Source: Flavobacteriales bacterium (GTDB lineage: Bacteria; Bacteroidota; Bacteroidia; Flavobacteriales; BACL11). From it: DNA of 23,763 nucleotides. The notes beneath the pieces were generated by a model, which was not told the DNA's origin, searched no databases, and saw nothing but the letters and a program-made list of their open reading frames with translations. Shown here piece by piece: positions 1 through 8,095 of the stretch. The stretch spans positions 1 to 23,763 of the forward strand of contig NYTT01000078.1 in the NCBI GenBank assembly GCA_002683775.1. The letters are read 5' to 3'. The position numbers and the translations under genes are program-made. How positions within the stretch are numbered: the stretch's first letter is position 1; every line of letters begins with the position of its first letter.

Positions 1-483
1 AGATTATTTGAGTTAGAACCCTCAGCATCATCTGCATATCAAATGTCTAAAATGAGTATTTCTAAAGGTAAAATTTCTGATGCAATAACTTTTGCGAGAC
101 AAGCAATTGAAACAGAAGAAAACTCTTCAAAAAAAGCAAAATATTATCTTGTTTTGGCAGATGCTTACAGATCTCAAGGTTCTTACTCTTCTGCTCGAAA
201 AGCTGTAAATAATGCTTTATTATTAAGAAGTAATTGGGGAGAAGCATATATTAGTCTAGGCAATATTTATATTGCAGGAGCTAAGAGCTGTGGTACAGAC
301 TTTGAGTCTCAAACTGTTTACTGGATAGCAGTTGATGCTTTTATGGGAGCATTATCTGATCCAGATACAAAATCTTTAGCATCAAAAAACATAAATACTT
401 ATTCTAAATATTTTCCTGACAAGAAAAATGTTTTTTTAATGGAGTTAATAATGGAAGTAATTATGAAGTTAAATGTTGGATAA
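1..483 (+). CDS. TPR-repeat protein, 5' end off window, 3' end frameshifted
   Basis: The frame is open from base 1, so the gene begins upstream of the window; the ATG at 43 is internal. The visible part is helical, with at least two tetratricopeptide-like helix pairs. One is around the segment ending AITFARQAIETE; the other covers the segment with YYLVLADAYRSQGSYSSARKA and the following WGEAYISLGNIY. TPR proteins are scaffolds; this position, directly before lptC, suggests a role in the envelope, but that is inference. As written the frame stops at 481-483 with an unlikely tail (LMELIMEVIMKLNVG). Adding one T to the run at 431-437 gives instead FFNGVNNGSNYEVKCWINKSTKV and a stop at 513-515, nine bases before lptC. 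That tail resembles the glycine/tryptophan-containing ends I recall for flavobacterial homologues. The gene is thus either broken at its last 25 or so codons or mis-sequenced. Confidence 0.8.
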   Translation, partial: RLFELEPSASSAYQMSKMSISKGKISDAITFARQAIETEENSSKKAKYYLVLADAYRSQGSYSSARKAVNNALLLRSNWGEAYISLGNIYIAGAKSCGTDFESQTVYWIAVDAFMGALSDPDTKSLASKNINTYSKYFPDKKNVFLMELIMEVIMKLNVG

Positions 484-515
484 ATAAATCTACTAAGGTA
501 AGAACAAGTGACTAA
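431..515 (+). other. Frameshift site and displaced C-terminus of the TPR gene
   Basis: Seven T at 431-437 sit where eight would keep the reading frame. Downstream of the run, the frame beginning AAT at 438 stays open to a TAA at 513-515 and encodes a hydrophilic, well-formed tail containing YEVKCWINKST. The zero frame stops at 481-483. Homopolymer length error, a real one-base deletion, or transcriptional or translational slippage on the T-run would all give this picture. Confidence 0.65.
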
Positions 516-524
516 TTTTAAAAT

Positions 525-1058
525 ATGCGTTCTATCTTATGTTTTTTCATTTTTTTTTGTTCGTGTTCTAATACTCCTGAATCAATTAAAGATTTTATAA
601 CTTTAGAAAAATCTGCTGTTGAAACCATCACAGAAGCTGAAATTTTACATACTGAAAATGGAATTTTAAAAGTTAAAATTAACTCTAATAAAATAGAGAG
701 ATTCCATGACAAAGAGCCACAAATAGTACTAACAAATGGTATTGAGATCTTTTTTTATAGTGACAAAGCTGAAATAAAATCTACATTAACAGCGGATAGG
801 GCTGAACTTGATAAAAAAAATAAAATAATGACTGCATCAAAAAATGTAGTTTTAACTTCTGTAGATAATAAAAAATTAGAAACATCAGTTTTATTTTGGG
901 ATGAAAAAAGAAATAAGATATATACAAATAGTCAAGTTTTTGTTACTACAAATAAAGAGCAGATTATTGGTGACGGTTTTACTTCAAATACAGATTTTAC
1001 AAATTATTCGATTTCAAATATAACAGGTGTTATAAACTTACAATCAGATACTGAATAA
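525..1058 (+). CDS. lptC: LPS export periplasmic protein LptC
   Basis: A 177-residue protein with a short hydrophobic N-terminus (residues 3-12) ending in a cysteine pair. Cys14 in FFCSCSN is the likely lipidation site, although the lipobox is not canonical. The rest is a beta-rich jelly-roll of the LptC/OstA type: after an amphipathic start, repeated strands such as NGIEIFFYSDKAEIKSTLTA and KIYTNSQVFVTT lead to a late IIGDGFTSN segment typical of the family's last turns. LptC links the inner-membrane LptBFG transporter to LptA in the periplasmic bridge that carries lipopolysaccharide to the outer membrane. It follows the TPR gene by nine bases if that gene's frame is restored, and precedes the corC-like gene by 19 bases, so the three are probably co-transcribed. 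Family assignment rests on fold pattern and on gene order common in Bacteroidota. Confidence 0.8.
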   Translation: MRSILCFFIFFCSCSNTPESIKDFITLEKSAVETITEAEILHTENGILKVKINSNKIERFHDKEPQIVLTNGIEIFFYSDKAEIKSTLTADRAELDKKNKIMTASKNVVLTSVDNKKLETSVLFWDEKRNKIYTNSQVFVTTNKEQIIGDGFTSNTDFTNYSISNITGVINLQSDTE

Positions 1059-1077
1059 TCTTTATTATCTTTACATT

Positions 1078-2322
1078 ATGCTTTTAACAACTGCAATTAT
1101 CTCGTTATTATTTTCAGCTTTTTTTTCAGGAGTTGAGATAGCTTTTATATCTGCAAATAAACTTAAACTAGAATTAGATAAAAGTAAAAGAAGACTTACA
1201 TCCAAAATGATTGCTTTTTTTAGTAAAAATGAATCGGATTTCATAACAACTATGTTAGTTGGTAATAATATTGCATTAGTTGTTTATGGTATTGTTATGA
1301 CTCAAATCCTAACATCAAAATTTGAATATATTTTCAGTTCTGACATAGTTTTTTTACTAGTACAAACTATTATTACAACTTTAATTGTGTTAGTAACAGC
1401 GGAATTTTTTCCCAAAGCTATTTTTAGAGTTTTCCCTAATCAAATTATAAATATTTTTGCAATACCAATTTGGTTTTTATTTATTTTTTTAAGACCAGCC
1501 GCAACCTTAATGCTATATTTAGGTAATATTTTACTTAAATATGTTTTAAATCAAAATATTGCTAAAGATAAACAAGTGTTCGGAAGAACTGAATTAGACG
1601 ACTTCCTAAGTAATGTCAAATCAACAGAGGGTGATAATGATAATAGAGTTGAAGTAGAAATGTTACAGAACACTTTGGATCTTTCCGAAAAAAGACTTAG
1701 GGAATGTATGATTCCTAGAACAGAAATTGTTGCTGTTGATTTTAACTCTTCAATTGATGACATTAAGTCAAAGTTCATTCAAACCAAGCTTTCTAAGTTA
1801 CTAATCTTTAAAGGAAATATTGATAACATTATTGGCTATATCCATTCATTTGACTTATTTAGAAATCCAAAAAATATAAAGTCTGCTCTACTTCCTATAA
1901 CTTTTGCACCTGAAAGTATGAAAGCTATGGAGTTGCTAAATCAATTCATTGAAAACAATAGAGGTATTGCTGTTGTTGTTGATGAGTTTGGAGGTACAGC
2001 AGGTATTATTACTATTGAAGATGTTACTGAAGAGATTGTTGGAGAAATAATTGATGAATATGACGTTGATGAGGTAACTGACAGTAAAATTGATGATAAA
2101 ACATTTACCCTACTAGGAAGAAATTATGTTGAGGAAATAAATAAAAAATACAAATTAAAGCTACCTGAATCAGATGACTATGAGACTATTTCAGGGTTGT
2201 TGCTCAGTTTTTTAGAAGATATTCCTAAAAAGGACGATATTGTTAAAATAGAATCATTTCATTTTACTATTACGAACGTAAATAAAACAACCATACAAGA
2301 AGTTAATTTAAATATTAGTTAA
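1078..2322 (+). CDS. CNNM/CorC-HlyC family membrane protein (hemolysin-like)
   Basis: 414 residues in the three-part architecture of the UPF0053 family. An N-terminal DUF21 (CNNM) membrane domain covers residues 1 to about 160, with FFSGVEIAFISANK at the first helix and four hydrophobic segments. A CBS-domain pair from about 205 to 325 contains the family signature MIPRTEI at 211-217 and DEFGGTAGIITIEDVTEEIVGEI late in the second CBS. A CorC_HlyC C-terminal domain follows, from about 340 to 414. Relatives transport or sense magnesium and cobalt; the old name hemolysin is misleading. Flavobacterial homologues commonly sit between lptC and a ppiD-like gene as here. The start ATG comes 19 bases after lptC. 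A terminator-like hairpin follows at 2325-2355, making this the probable last gene of the unit. Confidence 0.88.
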   Translation: MLLTTAIISLLFSAFFSGVEIAFISANKLKLELDKSKRRLTSKMIAFFSKNESDFITTMLVGNNIALVVYGIVMTQILTSKFEYIFSSDIVFLLVQTIITTLIVLVTAEFFPKAIFRVFPNQIINIFAIPIWFLFIFLRPAATLMLYLGNILLKYVLNQNIAKDKQVFGRTELDDFLSNVKSTEGDNDNRVEVEMLQNTLDLSEKRLRECMIPRTEIVAVDFNSSIDDIKSKFIQTKLSKLLIFKGNIDNIIGYIHSFDLFRNPKNIKSALLPITFAPESMKAMELLNQFIENNRGIAVVVDEFGGTAGIITIEDVTEEIVGEIIDEYDVDEVTDSKIDDKTFTLLGRNYVEEINKKYKLKLPESDDYETISGLLLSFLEDIPKKDDIVKIESFHFTITNVNKTTIQEVNLNIS

Positions 2323-2324
2323 AT

Positions 2325-2355
2325 AAGATATCAATACTTATTTGATATTTTTTTT
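2325..2355 (+). terminator. Rho-independent terminator after the corC-like gene
   Basis: An inverted repeat ATATCAA (2328-2334) / TTGATAT (2342-2348) with a seven-base loop is followed directly by seven T (2349-2355). The stem can extend by pairing AAG upstream into the T-run. It begins just after the corC-like stop codon and before the ppiD-like gene's leader. Confidence 0.6.
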
Positions 2356-2371
2356 ATCTAACTAACAATTG

Positions 2372-2379
2372 TATATTCG
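2372..2379 (+). promoter_or_regulatory. Candidate -7 element for the ppiD-like gene
   Basis: TATATTCG is one base off the Bacteroidota -7 consensus TAnnTTTG. It lies 25 bases before the ATG at 2405 and just after the terminator hairpin, where a new promoter would be expected. The nearest upstream TTG (2342-2344) is 27 bases away, longer than the usual 17-23 base spacer, so the -33 half is not convincing. Confidence 0.35.
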
Positions 2380-2404
2380 CGAACTTATAAAATTAAATTA
2401 GACT

Positions 2405-4507
2405 ATGGCTACATTACAAAATATAAGAAATAAATCAGGCTTATTATTAGCAGTTATTGGAATAGCTATGCTATCTTTTATTTTAGGAGACCTTTTGAAA
2501 TCATCTAATTCTGGTGGCGGAAGTAATGTTGTTGGTGAAGTTATGGGAGAAGATGTATCAATACAAAATTTTCAGAACAAAGTCGATGAGGGGATTGAAA
2601 ATTGGAAATCACAAAATCAACAGAAGGTTCTAACTCAATCTACTATTGGACAAATTAGAGAGCAGATTTGGAATCAATATGTTAATGAATTAATTATGCT
2701 CGAAGAGTACAGTAAATTAGGAATTGATATTTCTGATGATGAATTTTTTGAACGAATACAAGGGACAGAAGTTCATCCTGAGATTTCAAAAGTTGCTTCT
2801 TTTTTAGATCCTGTTACTGGTGAATTTGATAGAGCAAGAGTACTTGGTTATCTAAAGCAGATTGATGAAGATCAAACAGGAGAAGCTAGAGTTAGATGGA
2901 ATGGATTTCAAGATTATTTAATTGGAGTCCTTAAATCAGAAAAGTATAACTCGCTTGTTGGAAAAGCAATGTTTGTTTCTACAAAAGAAGCTCAAAATGC
3001 ATCTGATTTTACCCTTAGAAAGAGATATTTTGATTACGTATCTATTCCTTATTCTAGTGTAGACAATACTGTTGTTGAACCGACTATTTCTGAATTAAAA
3101 TCTTTTTATGAAGAAAATAAATCTGATTATACTCAGAAAAAATCAAAAGATGTAGACTTCGTTGTTTATTCTGTAGTACCCTCAATTGAAGATGACATGC
3201 AAACTAAAACAGAACTTGCAGAATTAGTTTCAGATTTTAAATCAGATATTAATTATGAATTAATGGCAAGAAGAAATTCTGACAATACTAACTCACGTTT
3301 TGTTTTTTCTAAATCAGATGAACTGCAAGATTCAAAATGGGTAAATTTATTTAATGCAAAACTTGGGACAGTTATCGGTCCATATCTAACTAGTAAAGGT
3401 GTTTATAGAATTGCTAAGCTTGCTGAGATACAATCTCGTCCAGATTCAGTTGAAGCTCGCCATATCTTAATTGCACCAAATCAAAATAGAACACTTGATT
3501 CTGTTAATCAAATTATAAATGATTTAAAATTACAAATTGAAAATGGAACAAATTTTGGAGATCTTGCAGTAAAATACTCTGAAGATCAAGGCTCAAATTC
3601 AGAAATTTTACGAGGAAGCTTAGGTTGGTTTTCTGAAGGTGCGATGGTCAATGAATTTAATGAAATATGCTTTACAGCTAATAAAAAAGATTTAAATATA
3701 GTCAACACCCAATTTGGAGTACATTTAATACAAGTTACAAAAAAGAGTAAATCAGCTAAAAAGGTAAAGATTGCATACATCGATAGAATAATTGAGCCAT
3801 CTACTGAGACGTTTAACACCTATTACAGTAAAGCTGCATCCTTTGTTGGGCAAGTTATAAATGATGGTATCAGTTTCGATACTTTAGTAGAAAAAAATAA
3901 TCTTGTTAAAAGAAGTGACTCTAAGGTTATGCCAAATAAATTATCTATTTCAGGACTTCCAAATTCAAGAGAGATGGTTAGATGGTTAAATAAATCTGAT
4001 TTGAATGCTGTGTCAGAAGTTTTTCAGTTTGACAATTCTTATGTTGTTGCTACTGTTAAAAGTGTAAATGAAGAGGGGGAAATTGACTTTGATGATGTAA
4101 AAGAACAGATTACTACATTAGTTATAAAGGAGAAGAAGGGGGTGAAAATCTCTAAAAGCATTCTCAAAGGATCATCTTTAACCGAAATCGCTAAAACAAA
4201 TGGAACAACAATAGTGAGTAATCAGAATGCAACTTTTTCAAATGATAATTTAGTTTCAATTGGCTATGAACCAGAGTTGTTAGGCAGTATTTTTGGTTCT
4301 ACAATAGGAGAAACTTCACCTCCTATTATTGGAAGAAATGCTGTATATGTTATTCAAGTTAATTCTGAAGATGAAGCTATTCTTGGAAATAATTCTCAGC
4401 AAAAGAAACAACTAAAAAACCAGGAGATATCTAACGCAAATAGAGCAACTATTAATGTTTTAAAAGATGCAGCTGATGTTAAAGATTACAGAGTAGACTT
4501 CTTTTAG
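2405..4507 (+). CDS. PpiD/SurA-like membrane-anchored peptidylprolyl isomerase
   Basis: 700 residues. An N-terminal signal-anchor helix (about residues 11-30, SGLLLAVIGIAMLSFILGDLL) is followed by a SurA_N-type helical chaperone region (about 43-240, beginning VVGEVMGEDVSIQNFQNKV). A parvulin-type rotamase domain follows at about 349-446, with ARHILIAP, YSEDQGS, GSLGWFSEGAMV and QFGVHLIQV, the normal order of parvulin motifs. A second, degenerate isomerase-like segment lies toward the C-terminus (about 590-690). Such proteins help secreted and outer-membrane proteins fold as they leave the Sec translocon. Length and layout match the usual Bacteroidota PpiD-like protein of about 700 residues. 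It is probably transcribed separately from the upstream genes and is convergent with rodA, with only five bases between the two stop codons. Confidence 0.88.
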   Translation: MATLQNIRNKSGLLLAVIGIAMLSFILGDLLKSSNSGGGSNVVGEVMGEDVSIQNFQNKVDEGIENWKSQNQQKVLTQSTIGQIREQIWNQYVNELIMLEEYSKLGIDISDDEFFERIQGTEVHPEISKVASFLDPVTGEFDRARVLGYLKQIDEDQTGEARVRWNGFQDYLIGVLKSEKYNSLVGKAMFVSTKEAQNASDFTLRKRYFDYVSIPYSSVDNTVVEPTISELKSFYEENKSDYTQKKSKDVDFVVYSVVPSIEDDMQTKTELAELVSDFKSDINYELMARRNSDNTNSRFVFSKSDELQDSKWVNLFNAKLGTVIGPYLTSKGVYRIAKLAEIQSRPDSVEARHILIAPNQNRTLDSVNQIINDLKLQIENGTNFGDLAVKYSEDQGSNSEILRGSLGWFSEGAMVNEFNEICFTANKKDLNIVNTQFGVHLIQVTKKSKSAKKVKIAYIDRIIEPSTETFNTYYSKAASFVGQVINDGISFDTLVEKNNLVKRSDSKVMPNKLSISGLPNSREMVRWLNKSDLNAVSEVFQFDNSYVVATVKSVNEEGEIDFDDVKEQITTLVIKEKKGVKISKSILKGSSLTEIAKTNGTTIVSNQNATFSNDNLVSIGYEPELLGSIFGSTIGETSPPIIGRNAVYVIQVNSEDEAILGNNSQQKKQLKNQEISNANRATINVLKDAADVKDYRVDFF

Positions 4508-4509
4508 TT

Positions 4510-4540
4510 CTTTTATCGTAGTATCTGTAATCGATAAGAG
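4510..4540. terminator. Hairpin between convergent ppiD-like gene and rodA
   Basis: CTTTTATCG (4510-4518) pairs with CGATAAGAG (4532-4540): nine pairs including one G-U, with a 13-base loop. It sits at the tail-to-tail junction and covers the last nine or so codons of rodA. There is no T-run on either strand, so it is a weak terminator or an RNA 3'-end stabiliser, not a classic intrinsic terminator. Confidence 0.35.
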
Positions 4541-5775
4541 TCTAAATTTAAAAATATAAAAACTAGAACTGTAAATCCCATTAGCGACGAACCTCCATAG
4601 CTAATAAAGGGAAGTGGAATTCCAATTGTAGGCATTAATCCAATTGTCATCCCAATATTTATAAAGAAATGTAGAAATAGAATTGTTGCAACACTATATC
4701 CATAAATTCGACTAAAGTTTGATCTTTGACGTTCAGCTAGAAATAGCAATCTTAAAAGTAGCCCAATAAATGAAGATATAAAAATAACACTTCCTAGAAA
4801 CCCCCACTCTTCTCCAATTGTACAAAAAATGAAATCTGTACTCTGTTCTGGAACAAAATCAAATCTTGTTTGAGTACCGTTTAAATACCCCTTTCCTGTA
4901 ACTCCTCCACTTCCAATTGCTATTTTTGATTGAATTAAATTATAGCCAGCACCATGAGGATCAATATCAATTCCTAAATAAATATTTACACGAGCTCTTT
5001 GATGAGGAGCTAATACATTATTGAATATATAATCTACACTAAAAATAAAAGAAACTATTAAAGTGAATATTGTTAATAGAGCAAAAATATTTTTTTTAGT
5101 TTTTTTATAAATAATTATTACTATTAATACGATACTACTAATAATACTTATTAGAATAGTTTTTTCAATTAGTAGGGTAAGTGCAAATAATGTTGCAATA
5201 ATTAATCCAAAGATTAAAATATTACCAGATAATCCTTCTCTGTATAGCACTAAGATAAATGCACTAAAAACAATCGCCGTTCCTAAATCATTTTGTAAAA
5301 TAATTAGCAGAAAAGGAATAATTATAATAGCATAAACCTTTAATCGATCTCTAAAAGATATGCTTTTACTATTTATGTTATTGTAGTATTTGGCAAGTGC
5401 AAGAGCTGTTATAAATTTAGCAAATTCAGAAGGTTGAAATTTAAATAATCCTAGCTCAAACCACGAAGATGCTCCTCCAGTTATTGCACCTTGAAATAGT
5501 ACTCCAATAAGTAGCAGAATTGTTAGAGAATAAAAGATATAAGTCATCGAATAAAAAAACTTCCAATCAATGATTAAAATAATAAATCCAACAAAAAAAG
5601 AAATGCCAGAAAAAAATATTTGCTTTCCATATCTTGATGATAGATCAAGCATAAATGTAGAGTCGTCATTATATTGTGATGCATATATATTAATTATACC
5701 AAATAATACAAGAAAAGAATACAATAGAATACTTAGGCCATCTATATTATCAAAAATATTTTTAGCTTTTCTCAT
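4513..5775 (-). CDS. rodA: RodA, SEDS-family peptidoglycan glycosyltransferase
   Basis: 420 residues with about ten hydrophobic segments. Family motifs are present in order: SWFELGLFKFQPSEFAKF (about 104-121), QNDLGTA (161-167), PHGAGYNLIQSKIAIGSGG (273-291) and PEQSTDFIF (309-317). Asp314 in that last motif corresponds to the catalytic aspartate of SEDS polymerases. A GIPLPFISYGGSS segment near the end is also diagnostic. RodA polymerises lipid II into glycan strands for side-wall growth in complex with PBP2, which is encoded just upstream with a 4-base ATGA overlap (5772-5775). RodA is therefore the last gene of the purH-mre-mrd unit, and translation is probably coupled to mrdA. Confidence 0.95.
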   Translation of the reverse strand: MRKAKNIFDNIDGLSILLYSFLVLFGIINIYASQYNDDSTFMLDLSSRYGKQIFFSGISFFVGFIILIIDWKFFYSMTYIFYSLTILLLIGVLFQGAITGGASSWFELGLFKFQPSEFAKFITALALAKYYNNINSKSISFRDRLKVYAIIIIPFLLIILQNDLGTAIVFSAFILVLYREGLSGNILIFGLIIATLFALTLLIEKTILISIISSIVLIVIIIYKKTKKNIFALLTIFTLIVSFIFSVDYIFNNVLAPHQRARVNIYLGIDIDPHGAGYNLIQSKIAIGSGGVTGKGYLNGTQTRFDFVPEQSTDFIFCTIGEEWGFLGSVIFISSFIGLLLRLLFLAERQRSNFSRIYGYSVATILFLHFFINIGMTIGLMPTIGIPLPFISYGGSSLMGFTVLVFIFLNLDSYRLQILR

Positions 5776-7595
5776 TCTAATTCAATTTTATTATTTATAA
5801 TGAATGATTCTAACTCTGTATTAGTTATTTTTTTATTTAGATATTTATCAATCATAAGTGACGCGATTGGAGATGCCCAAGTTGACCCCCATCCTCCATT
5901 TTCAACATATACAGCTATTGCAATCTCCGGCTTTGTTTTAGGAGCAAATGCAATAAATATTGAATGATCTTCACCATGAGGATTTTGGGCGGTTCCAGTT
6001 TTTCCACATATCTCAATATCAGGAATTTTCGCATTTTTAGCTGTTCCATGTTTGCCTATAACTACCCTTTCCATACCTTCAATAATTGGACTAAAATGCT
6101 GAGATTGGATTGAACAGAATTTTTTCTTTGTAAAGTTTGTGTCAATTAGATTGCTATCTGAACTTCTTTTTAAAATATGAGGAGTGTAGTAGAACCCTTT
6201 ATTTGCTAATATAGCACTCATATTTGCCATTTGAATTGGAGTTAAAAGTAATTCTCCCTGCCCAATAGCCATAGAGATAATTGTATTTGCGTTCCATCTC
6301 CCTCTATACAAATTATCGAAATATGATGATTTAGGTAATTTTCCAGGGGCTCCTGAAATAAAATCGTTATTCATATAATCTCCAATTCCAAAGCTTGAAA
6401 CATGAGAATGCCAATTGTTATATGCATCAATATTTGAGTTAAATTTTTTAAAATATTTATCAAACATATTACAGAAGTATGCATTGCATGAAATTTCAAT
6501 TGCATTAATGAGATTGACAGGTTTTTCATGTTCATGACATCCAACAAACTTATCTTTTCCATAACTGTAGCCTAAGTCACCGCTACAGCTATAATGGTTG
6601 TATTTACTAATCACTTTTTCTTCTAAAGCTATTAGCCCATTTACAAGTTTAAATATTGACCCTGGTGGATACGTGCCTTGTAAAGCTCTATTAAAAAGAG
6701 GTTTTTTCTTGTCTTTCGAAAGCTTAATATAATTTTCTGATCGTTTTCTCCCAATTAATAAATTTGGATTGTATGTTGGTGATGATATTAATGCTAATAT
6801 CTCACCAGATGAAGGTTCAATAGCAACTATTGCACCTACTTTATCTTTCATTAATTTCTCACCATATTCTTGTAGTTTAATATCTATAGTGGTGATAAGT
6901 GTACTTCCTGATATTGATAATGTATCAAATTTGCCACTTTGAAACTTTCCTTGGTCTCTATTATGAACATCAACAAGTTTAATTCTCATGCCTTTATGAC
7001 CTCTTAATTTTTCTTCATAAGCTGCTTCGACACCTGAAACTCCAGATAAATCTCCTTTTGTATAGAACTTATCTTCTTTGGTTTTTTTTAAATTTACTTC
7101 TCCCAAATACCCTATTACGTGAGTAGCCGTATTTGAAGGATACTCTCTCATTGTAATTTTTCTTAAATAAAATCCTGGAAATTGATAAAGATGTTCTCCA
7201 AGAGTACTTGCATTTTCTTTGCTAAGATGCTTTATAAATACACTTTCTTTATAGCTAGAGTATTTAAATGCCTTATTGAATTTATCTACGAATTTTTCTT
7301 TAGAAATATTAACTAGTTGACAAAACTTTAAAGTGTCAATTAATTTCTGTCTTAATTCTCTGGGGACAATCATTAGGTCATATGCAGGAACATTTGATAC
7401 AATCAATGTGCTATCTCTGTCATAAATAAGACCTCTTACTGCTTGTTGAACATCATAGCGTAAGACATTATTATTTGCAGAGAATTTATAGTTTTCATTT
7501 ATGACTTGGATATAAAATAATTTCGATAAAAAAATTAAAGCTACAAACAAAAAAATACTTGTAACAACTGTATATCTTCCCTCATATCGTTTCAT
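5772..7595 (-). CDS. mrdA: Penicillin-binding protein 2 (MrdA), peptidoglycan transpeptidase
   Basis: 607 residues. A single N-terminal membrane helix (about 9-31) is followed by the class B PBP pedestal (about 50-215, with RGLIYDRD and SGVSGVEAAYEE) and then the transpeptidase domain. All three active-site motifs are intact: SIFK with nucleophile Ser313 and Lys316, SCN at 369-371, and KTG at 532-534. Cys338, Cys353, His354/His356 and Cys370 cluster around the region where a structural zinc site has been described in some PBP2 enzymes; a zinc site here is inference. It cross-links peptides in the side wall with RodA as partner. It overlaps mreD and rodA by four bases each (ATGA junctions), indicating coupled translation at fixed stoichiometry. 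Confidence 0.95.
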   Translation of the reverse strand: MKRYEGRYTVVTSIFLFVALIFLSKLFYIQVINENYKFSANNNVLRYDVQQAVRGLIYDRDSTLIVSNVPAYDLMIVPRELRQKLIDTLKFCQLVNISKEKFVDKFNKAFKYSSYKESVFIKHLSKENASTLGEHLYQFPGFYLRKITMREYPSNTATHVIGYLGEVNLKKTKEDKFYTKGDLSGVSGVEAAYEEKLRGHKGMRIKLVDVHNRDQGKFQSGKFDTLSISGSTLITTIDIKLQEYGEKLMKDKVGAIVAIEPSSGEILALISSPTYNPNLLIGRKRSENYIKLSKDKKKPLFNRALQGTYPPGSIFKLVNGLIALEEKVISKYNHYSCSGDLGYSYGKDKFVGCHEHEKPVNLINAIEISCNAYFCNMFDKYFKKFNSNIDAYNNWHSHVSSFGIGDYMNNDFISGAPGKLPKSSYFDNLYRGRWNANTIISMAIGQGELLLTPIQMANMSAILANKGFYYTPHILKRSSDSNLIDTNFTKKKFCSIQSQHFSPIIEGMERVVIGKHGTAKNAKIPDIEICGKTGTAQNPHGEDHSIFIAFAPKTKPEIAIAVYVENGGWGSTWASPIASLMIDKYLNKKITNTELESFIINNKIELE

Positions 7596-8095
7596 CTTTT
7601 GGATGGTTTTGATATTTCTATAATCAATATTAATATAAGTGTAATAATACTGCTAGCTAAAATTTTAAATCCAATAGCAAAACTAAAACTTAGATGCTCA
7701 AGAATAAATAAAACAGCATTATGAATTAAAATCAGTATAAGAGAAAAGGTTATAAAAGCTTTAGTCCCAATTTTGTCTATTGTTATATTATCATTCTCTC
7801 CAATAATATTATGAGGTATTGTAAATTTTGCTATTGCAGGTTTTAAAAATGCTATAAATACAGTTGCTGTAGAGTGAAATCCTAAACTCCCGCTAAAAAT
7901 ATCAATTAGAAATCCAACTAAAAATGCATAAAGTAGAAAGCTCCACTTATTAGGCTTAAGAGGCCAGCTGATAATTAAAGCTAAATAAATATAAGGATTA
8001 ATAAATCTATAAAATAAAATCTCATTCAAAATTAGAATTTGAATTAGAATATAAATTGGAAGTATCCAAAAATATTTTATATAGATATTATTCAT
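7592..8095 (-). CDS. mreD: Rod shape-determining membrane protein MreD
   Basis: 167 residues, nearly all hydrophobic, with five to six predicted membrane helices and few conserved residues, which is normal for MreD. Family-like features are the early N-terminal helix followed by an NPYIYLALIISWPLKPNKW segment, and FLVGFLIDIFSGSLGFHSTATVFIAFLKP (about 59-87); the GFLIDIF...G..G.H motif is the best family marker. MreD is an integral partner of MreC, MreB, RodA and PBP2 in the elongasome. Its start overlaps the mreC end by eight bases and its end overlaps mrdA by four. The position between mreC and mrdA makes the assignment firm even though the sequence is poorly conserved. Confidence 0.9.
   Translation of the reverse strand: MNNIYIKYFWILPIYILIQILILNEILFYRFINPYIYLALIISWPLKPNKWSFLLYAFLVGFLIDIFSGSLGFHSTATVFIAFLKPAIAKFTIPHNIIGENDNITIDKIGTKAFITFSLILILIHNAVLFILEHLSFSFAIGFKILASSIITLILILIIEISKPSKR

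Noticed and set aside
1066..1073. TATCTTTA, a -7-like element just before the corC-like gene
   Set aside because: It would make an almost leaderless transcript inside a tight 19-base intergenic gap; in such AT-rich DNA a one-off match is expected by chance.
2342..2379. TTG plus TATATTCG as a full -33/-7 promoter
   Set aside because: The 27-base spacer is too long and the TTG is part of the terminator stem; only the -7 half was kept.
6371..6562. 63-codon minus-strand frame inside mrdA
   Set aside because: It is an alternative frame of the same strand within the transpeptidase domain; the mrdA frame carries all active-site motifs.
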